From JAGGSN01 sp965603725 (GTDB lineage Bacteria; Zixibacteria; MSB-5A5; UBA10806; 4484-95): DNA of 64,000 nucleotides. The stretch is from NCBI GenBank assembly GCA_965603725.1, contig CBFDEC010000014.1, forward strand, positions 5,421 to 69,420, read 5' to 3'. Both the position numbers and the translations under genes were made by a program. Under the pieces are notes generated by a model. The model was not told where the DNA came from and did not search any database. It saw only the letters and a list, made by a program, of their open reading frames with translations. Each line of letters begins with the position of its first letter. Positions within the stretch are counted from its first letter, which is position 1. Shown piece by piece: positions 60,406 to 64,000 of this stretch.

Positions 60406-60666
60406 ATGTTGTTTCTAGTAATAATAGGAATCTTAGCAGCCTTAGGGATTGTCAGCTCATTACCGTTAAAGGCCTCGTTATATTCCTCTATATTGATATT
60501 AATCGGGGGATTGTCATATTATGTTATCGTTCCAATTATTGAACATGGCGTATTTCTGAGGGGATTTTTCTTGTCGGCATTGATTGTAGTAACTTTGTTC
60601 ATCTGGGTTGCTGTCGACAACAGCCGGGCAATAAAAGCCGAACGGATTCGGCAAGATAAACAATAA
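60406..60666 (+). CDS. Small membrane protein, 86 residues
   Basis: The protein has three hydrophobic helices (about 1-20, 24-44 and 52-70) and a short basic tail (AIKAERIRQDKQ). AAGGAGG lies 4 bases before the ATG at 60406, and a rho-independent terminator follows. I recognise no family. Confidence 0.65.
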   Translation: MLFLVIIGILAALGIVSSLPLKASLYSSILILIGGLSYYVIVPIIEHGVFLRGFFLSALIVVTLFIWVAVDNSRAIKAERIRQDKQ

Positions 60667-60699
60667 TATTTGTAGAATAAGCAAACTATAGAATTATTG

Positions 60700-60733
60700 C
60701 CGCCTTTGGGATATGTCAGAAGGCGGTTTTTTT
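60700..60733 (+). terminator. Rho-independent terminator
   Basis: CCGCCTT (60700-60706) pairs with AAGGCGG (60720-60726), followed by seven T. It ends the small membrane protein transcript. Confidence 0.85.
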
Positions 60734-60741
60734 GTGTGAAA

Positions 60742-60955
60742 TCATATATTAAGAAATTTTTTTTTGGTAATGCCTAATTCATGGCAAATCATTGTTAGGA
60801 GAGTTTTCCCAACATCTTGATTCCCGTGAGATAGCGGGATAATATGACCAGAACCATTATCATATTTCATGTCTTTTGCCGCGTTTTTTGACAAAGCCTA
60901 ATTTCTTTAGCTTTTTGCGCACTTCCTTTAAATCTATTGTTGGCTTATTCGTCAA
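60742..60955 (-). pseudogene. hicA: HicA-type toxin gene, frameshifted
   Basis: On the minus strand a TTG three bases after the hicB stop opens TNKPTIDLKEVRKKLKKLGF then VKKRGKRHEI, which meets TGA at 60862-60860. In the next frame YDNGSGHIIPLSHGNQDVGK then TLLTMICHELGIT continues to a stop at 60744. Joined, they give the double-stranded-RNA-binding-like HicA mRNase pattern, with the catalytic histidine position in the GSGH segment. A one- or two-base indel near 60862 therefore breaks the toxin. Order hicB-hicA on one transcript is known for some systems. Confidence 0.75.
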
Positions 60956-60958
60956 AGT

Positions 60959-61300
60959 CTAAGTGTAGCAGAAAGATAAAGTTTCTGGCTCAATGGGGAA
61001 ATTATAAGGCATTTTGCCGCTTAAATGCTTTTTGGGATTAAGTGTTTTGCCCACTATAGCATCATATTCTTTAACAAATTCATTTGGAGTCTGTCTTGGT
61101 ACATACTTTTCAAAATCATCGGGGTATTCTTTTTGGATATAATTAAGATATTCTGAAATTAGTTCAACACATTCATGTATTGCCTCATTTTGAGTTTTAC
61201 CTTGAGCAACAATATTTAGGTCTATGCAAACCGCTACAAAGCCACCATTCTCTTTTTTAATATATCCTCTTAGAATTACAGGTTGTTTTTTCTTAATCAT
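60959..61300 (-). CDS. hicB: HicB-like antitoxin
   Basis: This 113-residue protein has the HicB partial RNase-H-like fold (ILRGYIKKENGGFVAVCIDL, NIVAQGKTQNEAIHECVELIS) and a longer helical C-terminus without an obvious helix-turn-helix. It would bind and block HicA. CAGGAATAAA precedes the ATG. The partner toxin directly downstream is frameshifted, so this antitoxin appears orphaned. Confidence 0.8.
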   Translation of the reverse strand: MIKKKQPVILRGYIKKENGGFVAVCIDLNIVAQGKTQNEAIHECVELISEYLNYIQKEYPDDFEKYVPRQTPNEFVKEYDAIVGKTLNPKKHLSGKMPYNFPIEPETLSFCYT

Positions 61301-61356
61301 TTTATTCCTGGCGCTTTTGAGGATTCTTGGTTTTTCCCGGCATCACCAGTTACTCC

Positions 61357-61386
61357 TTAATATAAATTTTAGGGTAAACTTGTCAA
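61357..61386 (-). promoter_or_regulatory. Sigma70 promoter of hicBA
   Basis: On the minus strand TTGACA (61386-61381), an 18-base spacer and TATTAA (61362-61357); a TATATT two bases earlier gives a 16-base spacer. It lies about 57 bases before the hicB ATG. Confidence 0.5.
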
Positions 61387-61538
61387 TGTTTTTTATTATC
61401 GGTTATTTCTGCTAACAATCCAATATATCAGCTAATTCATTATAAGACATTGTTCCTTTCACTGATTTCTGTCTGACATACATTCGGCGCTCAACCTTTA
61501 GAGCATTATTAACTGGTTGAAATGCAAGCAATTACAAA

Positions 61539-61610
61539 AGCGGGCGATGGGGGTCGAACCCACGACGTCCAGCTTGGGAAGCTGACATTCTACCGCTGAA
61601 TTACGCCCGC
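61539..61610 (-). tRNA. tRNA-Gly (anticodon CCC)
   Basis: On the minus strand, acceptor GCGGGCG pairs with CGCCCGC, the D-arm is TTCAGCGGTAGAA, the anticodon loop TTCCCAA between CAGC and GCTG gives CCC, and the T-arm has GTGGGTTCGACCCCCAT. The discriminator is T and CCA is not encoded. Confidence 0.95.
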
Positions 61611-61888
61611 CGGTTGAAAATAAAATACCTCTTCATACATGCATATGTCAAGATTATTCATCTCATACGAGCCTATGGCTTGGAAATGTTGACAATTGGC
61701 AAATCTCTTTCTCGTCTTATGCTGGATAAGCTGTTAAGATAGCAGCTTCAGTGACGATAAGAATATAGTAGATAGCAAATTAAAGGCAGCTGCAGGTAAT
61801 GAAATGTTTTTCCGTATTAAGCTTTCTTGCATGTTTGTTGTCGGAGCAGTATTAAAGAACATATAATCATAATGGGGAGGTTTTATTA

Positions 61889-63052
61889 ATGAAATACGAA
61901 GGTCTCGTCTTTTTTATGATATTAATTATTCCTATTCTTTCTTTTGCCGAATTGCAGGATATTAAAAGCTCAGGCAAGGGAGCAATTGTATCAGGTGATA
62001 CTGTCAAAGCGCGCGCCGACGCTTTCAATGATGCATTAAGCAATGCGGTCGAGAAAGGTGTCAGGGGATTCTTAACGGATCAGGAAATAACCGGAAATAT
62101 GGATTTACTTAAGGAAAAGGTTTTTTCAAAAGCAAGCGGCTATGTTAAAAACATAGAAATCGTCGATGAGAAAACAAGCGAGAAAGCGCCTAATATCTAT
62201 GAAATCACAGCCAGAAGCATAATAATTATTAACGATCTTCAAGCAGATTTGATTGATCTTGGGTTGTATATCCAGGATAAGTATTTGCCGCAAATACTGG
62301 TACTGATCCAGGAAAAAAATATCGATAATGTTCACTGGCATTTTCAGGCCAGGGCATTAAACCATGCCGAAACCGCAGTACGTGATGCTATGCGTTTAAA
62401 CAGATTCAGGACTATCGATCAAACGGATTTAATGAATGATTTGACGCCGGATGAGGAAAGAACATTTTATACAGAGGATTTAAACACGATACTCAACATC
62501 GGCGACAGGTACGGCGCTGATGTAATAATTTCCGGTAAGGCTATTTCGAGGGCTTCCCGCGATAATAAAAATCCGAATAGCGATATCAATATACAGGCTT
62601 CGGTAAACTTAGAAACGCGCCAGATTAAAGACGGCAGACTTATTGCCAGCAGTTCCGGTATATCTGAGCTTAATCATAATGATGAACTGGCTGGAGGAGA
62701 ACTGGCCATATCGAAAGCCGCAAATCAGGCGGCAACTGAGCTTATTGCTAATTTAACAAGTTCCGGATCGCAAAATGTGGTTTCCGGGATGAATATAGTC
62801 TTGATAGTCAATGGTCTTAAATCCCTGGAAGGTCTTTTATTGTTCCAGAGAGAGTTCGAGGACAGGATAGATGGCCTGAAGTCTATGCAGCGGCGAACGT
62901 TCTCAAGCGGTACGGCGGCATATGATCTTGTTTCAATCTCCGATGGCAAAGCCATTGCCGATAAACTCATCTCAAGAGGATTGTATTCATTTAAAGTGAA
63001 AGTCAGGTCTCAGTCGCAGCAATCTCTGGAATTGAACCTCAGTATGAAATAG
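61889..63052 (+). CDS. Exported protein with FlgT-N-like domain
   Basis: This 387-residue protein has a signal peptide (MKYEGLVFFMILIIPILSFA). The start SGKGAIVSGDTVKARADAF then NDALSNAVEKGVRGFL resembles the N-terminal domain of flagellar T-ring protein FlgT and related envelope proteins. The middle (YGADVIISGKAISRAS...SVNLETRQIKDGRLIAS) resembles the LpoB/CsgG-like alpha-beta fold. GGGGAGG sets the ATG. The next gene is an LpoB-like lipoprotein, and the two may work together in the periplasm; a flagellar role is not supported by neighbours. Confidence 0.72.
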   Translation: MKYEGLVFFMILIIPILSFAELQDIKSSGKGAIVSGDTVKARADAFNDALSNAVEKGVRGFLTDQEITGNMDLLKEKVFSKASGYVKNIEIVDEKTSEKAPNIYEITARSIIIINDLQADLIDLGLYIQDKYLPQILVLIQEKNIDNVHWHFQARALNHAETAVRDAMRLNRFRTIDQTDLMNDLTPDEERTFYTEDLNTILNIGDRYGADVIISGKAISRASRDNKNPNSDINIQASVNLETRQIKDGRLIASSSGISELNHNDELAGGELAISKAANQAATELIANLTSSGSQNVVSGMNIVLIVNGLKSLEGLLLFQREFEDRIDGLKSMQRRTFSSGTAAYDLVSISDGKAIADKLISRGLYSFKVKVRSQSQQSLELNLSMK

Positions 63053-63190
63053 CTTTATGCAATCCTATTCCAATCCCAATGATTATTGTTATATTCATTG
63101 CATAGACATCCCGTATTGTCTCTGAATTATTATTGATCAACGGGGTGAAAATGCCATGCTTTTTCTAAAATATCAGAAAGGAAAAATCGC

Positions 63191-63220
63191 TTGACTTTTT
63201 GCGCAAACTGGAGATAAAAT
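63191..63220 (+). promoter_or_regulatory. Candidate promoter of the LpoB-like gene
   Basis: TTGACT (63191-63196), an 18-base spacer and TAAAAT (63215-63220), 74 bases before the GTG start. Confidence 0.4.
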
Positions 63221-63293
63221 CAAAGGCAAATATTATGGTGATGACGCTTAATAAGCAAAGATTAGGAAGTATAATTAAATAACAGGAGGGAAA

Positions 63294-63890
63294 GTGAAAA
63301 AGCTGATTGGTGTTGTATTAGCTGCAAGCTTGATGATGGCTTGCGGATCGTCCAGGCAGGTAACGCGTATAGCCGCAGATACTACTATCGACTTGAGCGG
63401 CAGATGGAACGATACAGATGCCCGTTTAGTGTCCGAGGAGATGGTTTCAGACTGTCTCTCCAGAGCCTGGGTAAATGATTTCAACATGGCCCAGAGCAGA
63501 AAGCCGTCGGTTATTGTCGGCACTATCCGCAATAAAAGCCGTGAACATATCGATACCGAAACATTCACCAAGGATTTTGAACGCGAGCTTATTAATTCGG
63601 GCAAAGTGAAATTTGTCGCAAGTAAAAGGGAACGTCAGGAAATCCGTGACGAACGTGACGACCAGCAGATGCACGCTTCCGATGAAACCGCAAAACGTCT
63701 GGCCGAGGAAACCGGCGCTGATTTTATACTCCAGGGATCTATAAAGACGACAGTCGACCAGATTGAGGGCAGAAGAGTAATACTTTATCAAATCGATATG
63801 GAACTGGTAAATGTTGAGACCAATGAGAAAATCTGGATAGGGGATAAAAAAATCAAAAAGGATATCACTCAAAAAGGGAAGAAGTGGTAA
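63294..63890 (+). CDS. LpoB-like lipoprotein
   Basis: This 198-residue protein has a lipoprotein signal ending MMACGSS (C17). The LpoB family pattern follows: DLSGRWNDTDARLVSEEMV near the start, SVIVGTIRNKSREHIDTE, FTKDFERELINSGKVKFV, RLAEETGADFILQGSI and IYQIDMELVNVETNEKIWI-like strands. LpoB in enterobacteria activates penicillin-binding protein 1B from the outer membrane; in distant phyla the partner is not established. The start is GTG with AGGAGGG six bases upstream. The last 110 bases of the window hold no gene. Confidence 0.85.
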   Translation: MKKLIGVVLAASLMMACGSSRQVTRIAADTTIDLSGRWNDTDARLVSEEMVSDCLSRAWVNDFNMAQSRKPSVIVGTIRNKSREHIDTETFTKDFERELINSGKVKFVASKRERQEIRDERDDQQMHASDETAKRLAEETGADFILQGSIKTTVDQIEGRRVILYQIDMELVNVETNEKIWIGDKKIKKDITQKGKKW

Positions 63891-64000
63891 AATAACTATT
63901 TTAAGGTTCATTCAACTCTGCTGAAAATATCATTAGTGTCCGGACTTTTTTAAGAACAGGATGAATGATTTGAAGATTGTGAAATATTGGTAGAAATTAA

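Noticed and set aside
61319..61360. 13-residue basic peptide ahead of hicB with AAGGAG
   Set aside because: The AAGGAG overlaps the promoter -10 region, so it would not be in the transcript.

Overview
The window looks like a chromosomal segment from an uncultured Gram-negative bacterium of the FCB-like candidate phyla, with Zixibacteria or a close relative as my best guess. This is inferred from secreted proteins ending in T9SS-type sorting domains (NPFN...LLLK), others ending in dockerin-like double EF-hand tails, PEP-CTERM proteins, gingipain-like C25 peptidases and bacterial lysine-saccharopine genes. G+C looks moderate (low forties by eye), with three clearly more A+T-rich patches: 3.9-5.5 kb, 31.3-33.7 kb and 42.5-44.5 kb.

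Layout: 1-2.9 kb, succinate dehydrogenase/fumarate reductase operon (flavoprotein cut by the window edge). 3.0-5.6 kb, a REP-associated tyrosine transposase between two 59-bp direct repeats, then an A+T-rich AAA ATPase behind a perfect sigma70 promoter. 5.7-9.1 kb, lipoprotein and exonuclease-DinG helicase. 9.2-14.4 kb, orphan flagellin, a surface protein with six carboxypeptidase-regulatory-like repeats, and a REC-GAF-HD-GYP regulator. 14.7-18.1 kb (minus), lipA, cobO-trxB and a PUR-domain protein. 18.7-25.4 kb, malic enzyme, tRNA-Leu, then a tight smpB-amidase-murI-rdgB run and a 28-residue lysine-rich protein. 25.9-31.1 kb, a giant C25-like peptidase and an NTF2-like lipoprotein. 31.3-33.7 kb, a type II restriction-modification pair. 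33.9-36.6 kb, both saccharopine-pathway enzymes behind a tiny ORF. 37-42 kb, two secreted proteins with dockerin-like tails. 42.4-44.5 kb, tRNA-Arg followed by an A+T-rich two-gene cassette. 45-50 kb, an outer-membrane protein, membrane proteins and two PEP-CTERM proteins. 50.4-58.4 kb, RRM protein, hydrolase-TPR, Fe-S aldo/keto reductase, a truncated lipoprotein, a second C25-like peptidase and an M3 peptidase. 58.6-64 kb, a T9SS-tail protein, a hicB with frameshifted hicA, tRNA-Gly, and a FlgT-like/LpoB-like pair.

Most intergenic gaps carry short palindromes belonging to a few families (GTAGGTC...GACCTAC, GTCAGGAGCC...GGCTCCTGAC, GTAGGACAG...CTGTCCTAC and others). Only one transposase of the type that handles such elements is present. 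In several places the palindromes sit at gene ends or appear to have broken genes.

The most promising candidates for an undescribed system are the tRNA-Arg-adjacent membrane/coiled-coil + HEPN-motif gene pair (42.5-44.5 kb) and the solitary ATPase with a C-terminal HEPN-like motif (3.9-5.5 kb). Both have the composition and position of mobile defence genes, but their function is inference.
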